From Cinclus cinclus (Eukaryota > Chordata > Aves > Passeriformes > Cinclidae): a DNA stretch of 64,000 nt. Shown here one piece after another: positions 22,958 to 35,288 of the stretch. Below the pieces are notes generated by a model. It was not told the DNA's origin. It was given only the letters and a program-made list of their open reading frames with translations, and ran no database searches. The DNA lies in contig NC_085052.1 in NCBI RefSeq assembly GCF_963662255.1, positions 36,652,654 through 36,716,653 on the forward strand, read 5' to 3'. Position numbers and translations under genes: made by a program. The first letter of the stretch is position 1. The number at the start of each line of letters is the position of its first letter.

Positions 22958-25900
22958 TTGGGTCACAATGGTTCCTTGCTTCTCTTAACCTCTGTGGTGT
23001 CACAATGCATCCCATGCCCTTTTAGGCCACTTGGTCTTACAATGAACCATTTGATTCTTGGCCTTCATGGTGTCATAATGGTTCCTTGCTTCTATAGGTC
23101 CCCATGCTGTCAGAATCCATCCGTGGTCCTTTTGCGCCCCCTGGTGTCAAAAGGGATTCTTAGATTGTTAGCCTGCATTGGGTCACAATGGTTCCTTGCT
23201 TCTCTTAACCCCTGTGCTGTCACAATGCATCCCATGCCCTTTTAGGCCACTTGATGTCACAATGAATCATTTGATTCTTGGCCTCCATGGTGGCATAATT
23301 GTACCAGGTTTTACTTGGGCCCCATGCTTTCACAATTCATCCCTGCCCCTTTTAGGCCCATTGGTGTCACAAGGGATCATTAGATTGTTAGCCTGCATTG
23401 GGTCACAATGGTTCCTTGCTTCTCTTAACCTCTGTGGTGTCACAATGCATCCCATGCCCTTTTAGGCCACTTGATGTCACAATGAATCATTTGATTCTTG
23501 GCCTCCATGGTGGCATAATAGATCCTTGCTTCTATTGGTCCCCGTGCTGTAACAATCCATCCCTGGCCCTTTTTATGCCCCCTGGTGCCACAAGGGATCA
23601 TTAGATTGTTAGCCTGCATTGGGTCACAATGGTTCCTTGCTTCTCTTAACCTCTGTGGTGTCACAATGCATTCCAAGCCCTTTTAGGCCACTTGGTCTTA
23701 CAATGAACCATTTGATTCTTGGCCTCCATGGTGTCATAATGGTTCCTTGCTTCTATAGGACCCCATGCTGTCAGAGTTCATCCGTGGTCCTTTTGCGCCC
23801 CCTGGAGTCAAAAGGGATTCTTAGATTGTTAGCCTGCATTGGGTCACAATGGATCCTTGCTTCTCTTAACCCCTGTGCTGTCACAATGCATCCCATGCCC
23901 TTTTAGGCCACTTGATGTCACAATGAATCATTTGATTCTTGGCCTCCATGGTGGCCTAATTGTACCAGGTTTTACTTGGGCCCCATGCTTTCACAATTCA
24001 TCCCTGCACCTTTTAGGCCCATTGGTGTCACAAGGTATCATTAGATTGTTAGCCTGCATTGGGTCACAATGGTTCCTTGCTTCTCTTAACCTCTGTGGTG
24101 TCACAATGCATCCCATGCCCTTTTAGGCCACTTGATGTCACAATGAATCATTTGATTCTTGGCCTCCATGGTGGCATAATTGTACCAGGTTTTACTTGGG
24201 CCCCATGCTTTCACAATTCATCCCTGCCCCTTTTAGGCCCATTGGTGTCACAAGGTATCATTAGATTGTTAGCCTGCATTGGGTCACAATGGTTCCTTGC
24301 TTCTCTTAACCTCTGTGGTGTCACAATGCATCCCATGCCCTTTTAGGCCACTTGATGTCACAATGAATCATTTGATTCTTGGCCTCCATGGTGTCATAAT
24401 GGTTCCTTGTTTCTATTGGGCCCCATGCTGTCACAATTCATCCCTGGCCCTTTTACGCCCCCTGGTGTCAAATGGGATCCTGGGATTATTAGCCTCCATT
24501 GGGTCACAATGGATCCTTGCTTCTCTTAACCCCTGTGCTGTCACAATGCATCCCATGCCCTTTTAGGCCACTTGATGTCACAATGAATCATTTGATTCTT
24601 GGCCTCCATGGTGGCCTAATTGTACCAGGTTTTACTTGGGCCCCATGCTGTCACAATTCATCCTTGGCCCTTTTATGCCCATTGGTGTCAAAAGGGATCA
24701 TTAGATTGTTAGCCTCCATTGGGTCACAATGGATCCTTACTTCTCTTAACCCCTGTGCTGTCACAATGCATCCCATGCCCTTTTAGGCCACATGACGTCA
24801 CAATGAATTATTTGATTCTTGGCCTCCATGGCGGCATAATAGATCCTTGCTTCTATTGGTCCCCGTGCTGTAACAATCCATCCCTGGCCCTTTTTATACC
24901 CCCTGGTGCCACAAGGGATCATTAGATTGTTAGCCTGCATTGGGTCACAATGGTTCCTTGCTTCTCTTAACCTCTGTGGTGTCACAATGCATCCCATGCC
25001 CTTTTAGGCCACTTGATGTCACAATGAATCATTTGATTCTTGGCCTCCATGGTGTCATAATGGTTCCTTGTTTCTATTGGGCCCCATGCTGTCACAATTC
25101 GTCCCTGGCCCTTTTACGCCCCCTGGTGTCAAATGGGATCCTGGGATTATTAGCCTCCATTGGGTCACAATGGATCCTTGCTTCTCTTAACCCCTGTGCT
25201 GTCACAATGCATCCCATGCCCTTTTAGGCCACTTGATGTCACAATGAATTATTTGATTCTTGGCCTCCATGGTGGCCTAATTTTACCAGGTTTTACTTGG
25301 GCCCCATGCTTTCACAATTCATCCCTGCCCCTTTTAGGCCCATTGGTGTCACAAGGGATCATTAGATTGTTAGCCTGCATCGGGTCACAATGGTTCCTTG
25401 CTTCTCTTAACCTCTGTGGTGTCACAATGCATCCCATGCCCTTTTAGGCCACTTGATGTCACAATGAATCATTTGATTCTTGGCCTCCATGGTGTCATAA
25501 TGGTTCCTTGTTTCTATTGGGCCCCATGCTGTCACAATTCATCCCTGGCCCTTTTACGCCCCCTGGTGTCAAATGGGATCCAGGGATTATTAGCCTCCAT
25601 TGGGTAACAATGGATCCTTGCTTCTCTTAACCCCTGTGCTGTCACAATGCATCCCATGCCCTTTTAGGCCACTTGATGTCACAATGAATCATTTGATTCT
25701 TGGCCTCCATGGTGGTGTAATTGTACCAGGTTTTAATTGGGCCCCATGCTTTCACAATACATCCCTGCCCCTTTTAGGCCCATTGATGTCATAAGGGATC
25801 ATTAGATTGTTAGCCTCCATTGGGTCACAATGGATCCTTACTTCTCTTAACCCCTGTGCTGTCACAATGCATCCCATGCCCTTTTAGGCCACTTGATGTC

Positions 25901-26261
25901 ACAATGAATTATTTGATTCTTGGCCTCCATGGCGGCATAATAGATCCTTGCTTCTATTGGTCCCCGTGCTGTAACAATCCATCCCTGGCCCTTTTTATAC
26001 CCCCTGGTGCCACAAGGGATCATTAGATTGTTAGCCTGCATTGGGTCACAATGGTTCCTTGCTTCTCTTAACCTCTGTGGTGTCACAATGCATCCCATGC
26101 CCTTTTAGGCCACTTGATGTCACAATGAATCATTTGATTCTTGGCCTCCATGGTGGCATAATAGATCCTTGCTTCTATTGGTCCCCGTGCTGTAACAATA
26201 CATCCCTGGCCCTTTTTATGCCCCCTGATGCCACAAGGGATCATTAGATTGTTAGCCTGCA
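22958..26261 (+). repeat. 15-mer HOR copy (3,304 bp)
   Basis: As the preceding copy plus a class B monomer at 24059-24278. The pair share GGCCTAATTTTACCAGG at 21971 and 25275 and an S4 CAATTCGTCCC near 21792 and 25095, confirming common descent. This block is also the first half of the 6,386-bp repeat. Confidence 0.8.
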
Positions 26262-26640
26262 TTGGGTCACAATGGTTCCTTGCTTCTCTTAACCTCTGTG
26301 GTGTCACAATGCATTCCAAGCCCTTTTAGGCCACTTGGTCTTACAATGAACCATTTGATTCTTGGCCTCCATGGTGTCATAATGGTTCCTTGCTTCTATA
26401 GGACCCCATGCTGTCAGAGTTCATCCGTGGTCATTTTACGCCCCCTGGTGTCCAATGGGATTCTTAGATTGTTAGCCTGCATTGGGTCACAATGGATCCT
26501 TGCTTCTCTTAACCCCTGTGCTGTCACAATGCATCCCATGCCCTTTTAGGCCACTTGATGTCACAATGAATCATTTGATTCTTGGCCTCCATGGTGGCCT
26601 AATTGTACCAGGTTTTACTTGGGCCCCATGCTGTAACAAA

Positions 26641-26652
26641 TCATCGTGCACC
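26641..26652 (+). other. One-base S4 deletion marker, shared with 33027 and 42054
   Basis: TCATCGTGCACC replaces TCATCCCTGCACC in a B' monomer (219 bp). It is found at offsets 6,386 and 15,413, marking three descendants of one event. Confidence 0.9.
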
Positions 26653-29343
26653 TTTTAGGCCCATTGGTGTCACAAGGGATCATTAGATTGTTAGCCTGCA
26701 TTGGGTCACAATGGTTCCTTGCTTCTCTTAACCTCTGTGGTGTCACAATGCATCCCATGCCCTTTTAGGCCACTTGATGTCACAATGAATCATTTGATTC
26801 TTGGCCTCCATGGTGTCATAATGGTTCCTTGTTTCTATTGGGCCCCATGCTGTCACAATCCATCCCTGGCCCTTTTACGCCCCCTGGTGTCATATGGGAT
26901 CCTGGGATTATTAGCCTGCATTGGGTCACAATGGTTCCTTGCTTCTCTTAACCTCTGTGGTGTCACAATGCATTCCAAGCCCTTTTAGGCCACTTGGTCT
27001 TACAATGAACCATTTGATTCTTGGCCTTCATGGTGTCATAATGGTTCCTTGCTTCTATAGGTCCCCATGCTGTCAGAGTTCATTCGTGGTCCTTTTGCGC
27101 CCCCTGGTGTCAAAAGGGATTCTTAGATTGTTAGCCTGCATTGGGTCACAATGGTTCCTTGCTTCTCTTAACCCCTGTGCTGTCACAATGCATCCCATGC
27201 CCTTTTAGGCCACTTGATGTCACAATGAATCATTTAATTCTTGGCCTCCATGGTGGCGTAATTGTACCAGGTTTTAATTTGGCCCCATGCTTTCACAATA
27301 TATCCCTGCCCCTTTTAGGCCCATTGGTGTCAAAAGGGATCATTAGATTGTTAGCCTCCATTGGGTCACAATGGATCCTTGCTTCTCTTAACCCCTGTGC
27401 TGTCACAATGCATCCCATGCCCTTTTAGGCCACATGACGTCACAATGAATTATTTGATTCTTGGCCTCCATGGTGGCATAATAGATCCTTGCTTCTATTG
27501 GTCCCCGTGCTGTAACAATCCATCCCTGGCCCTTTTTAAACCCCCTGGTGCCACAAGGGATCATTAGATTGTTAGCCTGCATTGGGTCACAATGGTTCCT
27601 TGCTTCTCTTAACCTCTGTGGTGTCACAATGCATCCCATGCCCGTTTAGGCCACTTGATGTCACAATGAATCATTTGATTCTTGGCCTCCATGGTGTCAT
27701 AATGGTTCCTTGTTTCTATTGGGCCCCATGTTGTCACAATTCATCCCTGGCCCTTTTACGCCCCCTGGTGTCAAATGGGATCCTCGGAATATTAGCCTCC
27801 ATTGGGTCACAATGGTTCCTTGCTTCTCTTAACCACTGTGCTGTCACAATGCATCCCATGCCCTTTTAGGCCACTTGGTCTTACAATGAACCATTTGATT
27901 CTTGGCCTTCATGGTGTCATATTGGTTCCTTGCTTCTATAGGTCCCCATGCTGTCAGAGTCCATCCGTGGTCCTTTTGCGCCCCCTGGTGTCAAAAGGGA
28001 TTCTTAGATTGTTAGCCTGCATTGGGTCACAATGGTTCCTTGCTTCTCATAACCCCTGTGCTGTCACAATGCATCCCATGCCCTTTTAGGCCACTTGATG
28101 TCACAATGAATCATTTGATTCTTGGCCTCCATGGTGGCATAATTGTACCAGGTTTTACTTGGGCCCCATGCTGTCACAATTCATCCTTGGCCCTTTTATG
28201 CCCATTGGTGTCAAAAGGGATCATTAGATTGTTAGCCTCCATTGGGTCACAATGGATCCTTACTTCTCTTAACCCCTGTGCTGTCACAATGCATCCCATG
28301 CCCTTTTAGGCCACATGACGTCACAATGAATTATTTGATTCTTGGCCTCCATGGCGGCATAATAGATCCTTGCTTCTATTGGTCCCCGTGCTGTAACAAT
28401 CCATCCCTGGCCCTTTTTATACCCCCTGGTGCCACAAGGGATCATTAGATTGTTAGCCTGCATTGGGTCACAATGGTTCCTTGCTTCTCTTAACCTCTGT
28501 GGTGTCACAATGCATCCCATGCCCTTTTAGGCCACTTGATGTCACAATGAATCATTTGATTCTTGGCCTCCATGGTGTCATAATGGTTCCTTGTTTCTAT
28601 TGGGCCCCATGTTGTCACAATTCATCCCTGGCCCTTTTACGCCCCCTGGTGTCAAATGGGATCCTCGGAATATTAGCCTCCATTGGGTCACAATGGTTCC
28701 TTGCTTCTCTTAACCACTGTGCTGTCACAATGCATCCCATGCCCTTTTAGGCCACTTGGTCTTACAATGAACCATTTGATTCTTGGCCTTCATGGTGTCA
28801 TAATGGTTCCTTGCTTCTATAGGTCCCCATGCTGTCAGAGTCCATCCGTGGTCCTTTTGCGCCCCCTGGTGTCAAAAGGGATTCTTAGATTGTTAGCCTG
28901 CATTGGGTCACAATGGTTCCTTGCTTCTCTTAACCCCTGTGCTGTCACAATGCATCCCATGCCCTTTTAGGCCACTTGATGTCACAATGAATCATTTGAT
29001 TCTTGGCCTCCATGGTGGCATAATTGTACCAGGTTTTACTTGGGCCCCATGCTTTCACAATTCATCCCTGCCCCTTTTAGGCCCATTGGTGTCACAAGGG
29101 ATCATTAGATTGTTAGCCTGCATTGGGTCACAATGGTTCCTTGCTTCTCTTAACCTCTGTGGTGTCACAATGCATCCCATGCCCTTTCAGGCCACTTGAT
29201 GTCACAATGAATCATTTGATTCTTGGCCTCCATGGTGGCATAATAGATCCTTGCTTCTATTGGTCCCCGTGCTGTAACAATCCATCCCTGGCCCTTTTTA
29301 TGCCCCCTGGTGCCACAAGGGATCATTAGATTGTTAGCCTGCA

Positions 29344-32300
29344 TTGGGTCACAATGGTTCCTTGCTTCTCTTAACCTCTGTGGTGTCACAATGCATTCCA
29401 AGCCCTTTTAGGCCACTTGGTCTTACAATGAACCATTTGATTCTTGGCCTTCATGGTGTCATAATGGTTCCTTGCTTCTATAGGTCCCCATGCTGTCAGA
29501 ATCCATCCGTGGTCCTTTTGCGCCCCCTGGTGTCAAAAGGGATTCTTAGATTGTTAGCCTGCATTGGGTCACAATGGTTCCTTGCTTCTCTTAACCCCTG
29601 TGCTGTCACAATGCATCCCATGCCCTTTTAGGCCACTTGATGTCACAATGAATCATTTGATTCTTGGCCTCCATGGTGGCATAATTGTACCAGGTTTTAC
29701 TTGGGCCCCATGCTTTCACAATTCATCCCTGCCCCTTTTAGGCCCATTGGTGTCACAAGGGATCATTAGATTGTTAGCCTGCATTGGGTCACAATGGTTC
29801 CTTGCTTCTCTTAACCTCTGTGGTGTCACAATGCATCCCATGCCCTTTTAGGCCACTTGATGTCACAATGAATGATTTGATTCTTGGCCTCCATGGTGGC
29901 ATAATAGATCCTTGCTTCTATTGGTCCCCGTGCTGTAACAATCCATCCCTGGCCCTTTTTATGCCCCCTGGTGCCACAAGGGATCATTAGATTGTTAGCC
30001 TGCATTGGGTCACAATGGTTCCTTGCTTCTCTTAACCTCTGTGGTGTCACAATGCATTCCAAGCCCTTTTAGGCCACTTGGTCTTACAATGAACCATTTG
30101 ATTCTTGGCCTCCATGGTGTCATAATGGTTCCTTGCTTCTATAGGACCCCATGCTGTCAGAGTTCATCCGTGGTCCTTTTGCGCCCCCTGGTGTCAAAAG
30201 GGATTCTTAGATTGTTAGCCTGCATTGGGTCACAATGGATCCTTGCTTCTCTTAACCCCTGTGCTGTCACAATGCATCCCATGCCCTTTTAGGCCACTTG
30301 ATGTCACAATGAATCATTTGATTCTTGGCCTCCATGGTGGCCTAATTGTACCAGGTTTTACTTGGGCCCCATGCTTTCACAATTCATCCCTGCACCTTTT
30401 AGGCCCATTGGTGTCACAAGGTATCATTAGATTGTTAGCCTGCATTGGGTCACAATGGTTCCTTGCTTCTCTTAACCTCTGTGGTGTCACAATGCATCCC
30501 ATGCCCTTTTAGGCCACTTGATGTCACAATGAATCATTTGATTCTTGGCCTCCATGGTGGCATAATTGTACCAGGTTTTACTTGGGCCCCATGCTTTCAC
30601 AATTCATCCCTGCCCCTTTTAGGCCCATTGGTGTCACAAGGTATCATTAGATTGTTAGCCTGCATTGGGTCACAATGGTTCCTTGCTTCTCTTAACCTCT
30701 GTGGTGTCACAATGCATCCCATGCCCTTTTAGGCCACTTGATGTCACAATGAATCATTTGATTCTTGGCCTCCATGGTGTCATAATGGTTCCTTGTTTCT
30801 ATTGGGCCCCATGCTGTCACAATTCATCCCTGGCCCTTTTACGCACCCTGGTGTCAAATGGGATCCTGGGATTATTAGCCTCCCTTGGGTCACAATGGAT
30901 CCTTGCTTCTCTTAACCCCTGTGCTGTCACAATGCATCCCATGCCCTTTTAGGCCACTTGATGTCACAATGAATCATTTGATTCTTGGCCTCCATGGTGG
31001 CCTAATTGTACCAGGTTTTACTTGGGCCCCATGCTGTCACAATTCATCCTTGGCCCTTTTATGCCCATTGGTGTCAAAAGGGATCATTAGATTGTTAGCC
31101 TCCATTGGGTCACAATGGATCCTTACTTCTCTTAACCCCTGTGCTGTCACAATGCATCCCATGCCCTTTTAGGCCACATGACGTCACAATGAATTATTTG
31201 ATTCTTGGCCTCCATGGCGGCATAATAGATCCTTGCTTCTATTGGTCCCCGTGCTGTAACAATCCATCCCTGGCCCTTTTTATACCCCCTGGTGCCACAA
31301 GGGATCATTAGATTGTTAGCCTGCATTGGGTCACAATGGTTCCTTGCTTCTCTTAACCTCTGTGGTGTCACAATGCATCCCATGCCCTTTTAGGCCACTT
31401 GATGTCACAATGAATCATTTGATTCTTGGCCTCCATGGTGTCATAATGGTTCCTTGTTTCTATTGGGCCCCATGCTGTCACAATTCGTCCCTGGCCCTTT
31501 TACGCCCCCTGGTGTCAAATGGGATTCTGGGATTATTAGCCTCCATTGGGTCACAATGGATCCTTGCTTCTCTTAACCCCTGTGCTGTCACAATGCATCC
31601 CATGCCCTTTTAGGCCACTTGATGTCACAATGAATTATTTGATTCTTGGCCTCCATGGTGGCCTAATTGTACCAGGTTTTACTTGGGCCCCATGCTTTCA
31701 CAATTCATCCCTGCCCCTTTTAGGCCCATTGGTGTCACAAGGGATCATTAGATTGTTAGCCTGCATCGGGTCACAATGGTTCCTTGCTTCTCTTAACCTC
31801 TGTGGTGTCACAATGCATCCCATGCCCTTTTAGGCCACTTGATGTCACAATGAATCATTTGATTCTTGGCCTCCATGGTGTCATAATGGTTCCTTGTTTC
31901 TATTGGGCCCCATGCTGTCACAATTCATCCCTGGCCCTTTTACGCCCCCTGGTGTCAAATGGGATCCAGGGATTATTAGCCTCCATTGGGTAACAATGGA
32001 TCCTTGCTTCTCTTAACCCCTGTGCTGTCACAATGCATCCCATGCCCTTTTAGGCCACTTGATGTCACAATGAATCATTTGATTCTTGGCCTCCATGGTG
32101 GTGTAATTGTACCAGGTTTTAATTGGGCCCCATGCTTTCACAATACATCCCTGCCCCTTTTAGGCCCATTGATGTCAAAAGGGATCATTAGATTGTTAGC
32201 CTCCATTGGGTCACAATGGATCCTTACTTCTCTTAACCCCTGTGCTGTCACAATGCATCCCATGCCCTTTTAGGCCACTTGATGTCACAATGAATTATTT

Positions 32301-35288
32301 GATTCTTGGCCTCCATGGCGGCATAATAGATCCTTGCTTCTATTGGTCCCCGTGCTGTAACAATCCATCCCTGGCCCTTTTTATACCCCCTGGTGCCACA
32401 AGGGATCATTAGATTGTTAGCCTGCATTGGGTCACAATGGTTCCTTGCTTCTCTTAACCTCTGTGGTGTCACAATGCATCCCATGCCCTTTTAGGCCACT
32501 TGATGTCACAATGAATCATTTGATTCTTGGCCTCCATGGTGGCATAATAGATCCTTGCTTCTATTGGTCCCCGTGCTGTAACAATACATCCCTGGCCCTT
32601 TTTATGCCCCCTGATGCCACAAGGGATCATTAGATTGTTAGCCTGCATTGGGTCACAATGGTTCCTTGCTTCTCTTAACCTCTGTGGTGTCACAATGCAT
32701 TCCAAGCCCTTTTAGGCCACTTGGTCTTACAATGAACCATTTGATTCTTGGCCTCCATGGTGTCATAATGGTTCCTTGCTTCTATAGGACCCCATGCTGT
32801 CAGAGTTCATCCGTGGTCATTTTACGCCCCCTGGTGTCCAATGGGATTCTTAGATTGTTAGCCTGCATTGGGTCACAATGGATCCTTGCTTCTCTTAACC
32901 CCTGTGCTGTCACAATGCATCCCATGCCCTTTTAGGCCACTTGATGTCACAATGAATCATTTGATTCTTGGCCTCCATGGTGGCCTAATTGTACCAGGTT
33001 TTACTTGGGCCCCATGCTGTAACAAATCATCGTGCACCTTTTAGGCCCATTGGTGTCACAAGGGATCATTAGATTGTTAGCCTGCATTGGGTCACAATGG
33101 TTCCTTGCTTCTCTTAACCTCTGTGGTGTCACAATGCATCCCATGCCCTTTTAGGCCACTTGATGTCACAATGAATCATTTGATTCTTGGCCTCCATGGT
33201 GTCATAATGGTTCCTTGTTTCTATTGGGCCCCATGCTGTCACAATCCATCCCTGGCCCTTTTACGCCCCCTGGTGTCATATGGGATCCTGGGATTATTAG
33301 CCTGCATTGGGTCACAATGGTTCCTTGCTTCTCTTAACCTCTGTGGTGTCACAATGCATTCCAAGCCCTTTTAGGCCACTTGGTCTTACAATGAACCATT
33401 TGATTCTTGGCCTTCATGGTGTCATAATGGTTCCTTGCTTCTATAGGTCCCCATGCTGTCAGAGTTCATTCGTGGTCCTTTTGCGCCCCCTGGTGTCAAA
33501 AGGGATTCTTAGATTGTTAGCCTGCATTGGGTCACAATGGTTCCTTGCTTCTCTTAACCCCTGTGCTGTCACAATGCATCCCATGCCCTTTTAGGCCACT
33601 TGATGTCACAATGAATCATTTAATTCTTGGCCTCCATGGTGGCGTAATTGTACCAGGTTTTAATTGGGCCCCATGCTTTCACAATATATCCCTGCCCCTT
33701 TTAGGCCCATTGGTGTCAAAAGGGATCATTAGATTGTTAGCCTCCATTGGGTCACAATGGATCCTTGCTTCTCTTAACCCCTGTGCTGTCACAATGCATC
33801 CCATGCCCTTTTAGGCCACATGACGTCACAATGAATTATTTGATTCTTGGCCTCCATGGCGGCATAATAGGTCCTTGCTTCTATTGGTCCCCGTGCTGTA
33901 ACAATCCATCCCTGGCCCTTTTTATACCCCCTGGTGCCACAAGGGATCATTAGATTGTTAGCCTGCATTGGGTCACAATGGTTCCTTGCTTCTCTTAACC
34001 TCTGTGGTGTCACAATGCATCCCATGCCCGTTTAGGCCACTTGATGTCACAATGAATCATTTGATTCTTGGCCTCCATGGTGTCATAATGGTTCCTTGTT
34101 TCTATTGGGCCCCATGTTGTCACAATTCATCCCTGGCCCTTTTACGCCCCCTGGTGTCAAATGGGATCCTCGGAATATTAGCCTCCATTGGGTCACAATG
34201 GTTCCTTGCTTCTCTTAACCACTGTGCTGTCACAATGCATCCCATGCCCTTTTAGGCCACTTGGTCTTACAATGAACCATTTGATTCTTGGCCTTCATGG
34301 TGTCATATTGGTTCCTTGCTTCTATAGGTCCCCATGCTGTCAGAGTCCATCCGTGGTCCTTTTGCGCCCCCTGGTGTCAAAAGGGATTCTTAGATTGTTA
34401 GCCTGCATTGGGTCACAATGGTTCCTTGCTTCTCTTAACCCCTGTGCTGTCACAATGCATCCCATGCCCTTTTAGGCCACTTGATGTCACAATGAATCAT
34501 TTGATTCTTGGCCTCCATGGTGGCATAATTGTACCAGGTTTTACTTGGGCCCCATGCTGTCACAATTCATCCTTGGCCCTTTTATGCCCATTGGTGTCAA
34601 AAGGGATCATTAGATTGTTAGCCTCCATTGGGTCACAATGGATCCTTACTTCTCTTAACCCCTGTGCTGTCACAATGCATCCCATGCCCTTTTAGGCCAC
34701 TTGACGTCACAATGAATTATTTGATTCTTGGCCTCCATGGCGGCATAATAGATCCTTGCTTCTATTGGTCCCCGTGCTGTAACAATCCATCCCTGGCCCT
34801 TTTTATACCCCCTGGTGCCACAAGGGATCATTAGATTGTTAGCCTGCATTGGGTCACAATGGTTCCTTGCTTCTCTTAACCTCTGTGGTGTCACAATGCA
34901 TCCCATGCCCTTTTAGGCCACTTGATGTCACAATGAATCATTTGATTCTTGGCCTCCATGGTGTCATAATGGTTCCTTGTTTCTATTGGGCCCCATGTTG
35001 TCACAATTCATCCCTGGCCCTTTTACGCCCCCTGGTGTCAAATGGGATCCTCGGAATATTAGCCTCCATTGGGTCACAATGGTTCCTTGCTTCTCTTAAC
35101 CACTGTGCTGTCACAATGCATCCCATGCCCTTTTAGGCAACTTGGTCTTACAATGAACCATTTGATTCTTGGCCTTCATGGTGTCATAATGGTTCCTTGC
35201 TTGTATAGGACCCCATGCTGTCAGAGTTCATCCGTGGTCCTTTTGCGCCCCCTGGTGTCCAATGGGATTCTTAGATTGTTAGCCTGCA
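29344..35288 (+). repeat. 29-mer HOR, copy 2, truncated to 27 monomers (5,945 bp)
   Basis: Continues the 6,386-bp register until monomer 35069. That monomer starts as class D (TTAACCACTG in S6) and finishes as class E (TATAGGACCCC), marking a recombination join near 35,200. The B and C monomers that end copy 1 are absent. Confidence 0.83.

Larger units (their letters stand above)
22958..29343 (+). repeat. 29-mer HOR, copy 1 (6,386 bp)
   Basis: Twenty-nine monomers recur at offset 6,386 (22958 to 29344, 25600 to 31986, 26262 to 32648, 28463 to 34849). Copies share a one-base S4 deletion (TCATCGTGCACC at 26641 and 33027), CATATGGGATCC in S5 of the class A monomer (26892 and 33278) and CCCGTTTAGG near 27642 and 34028. 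Confidence 0.86.
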
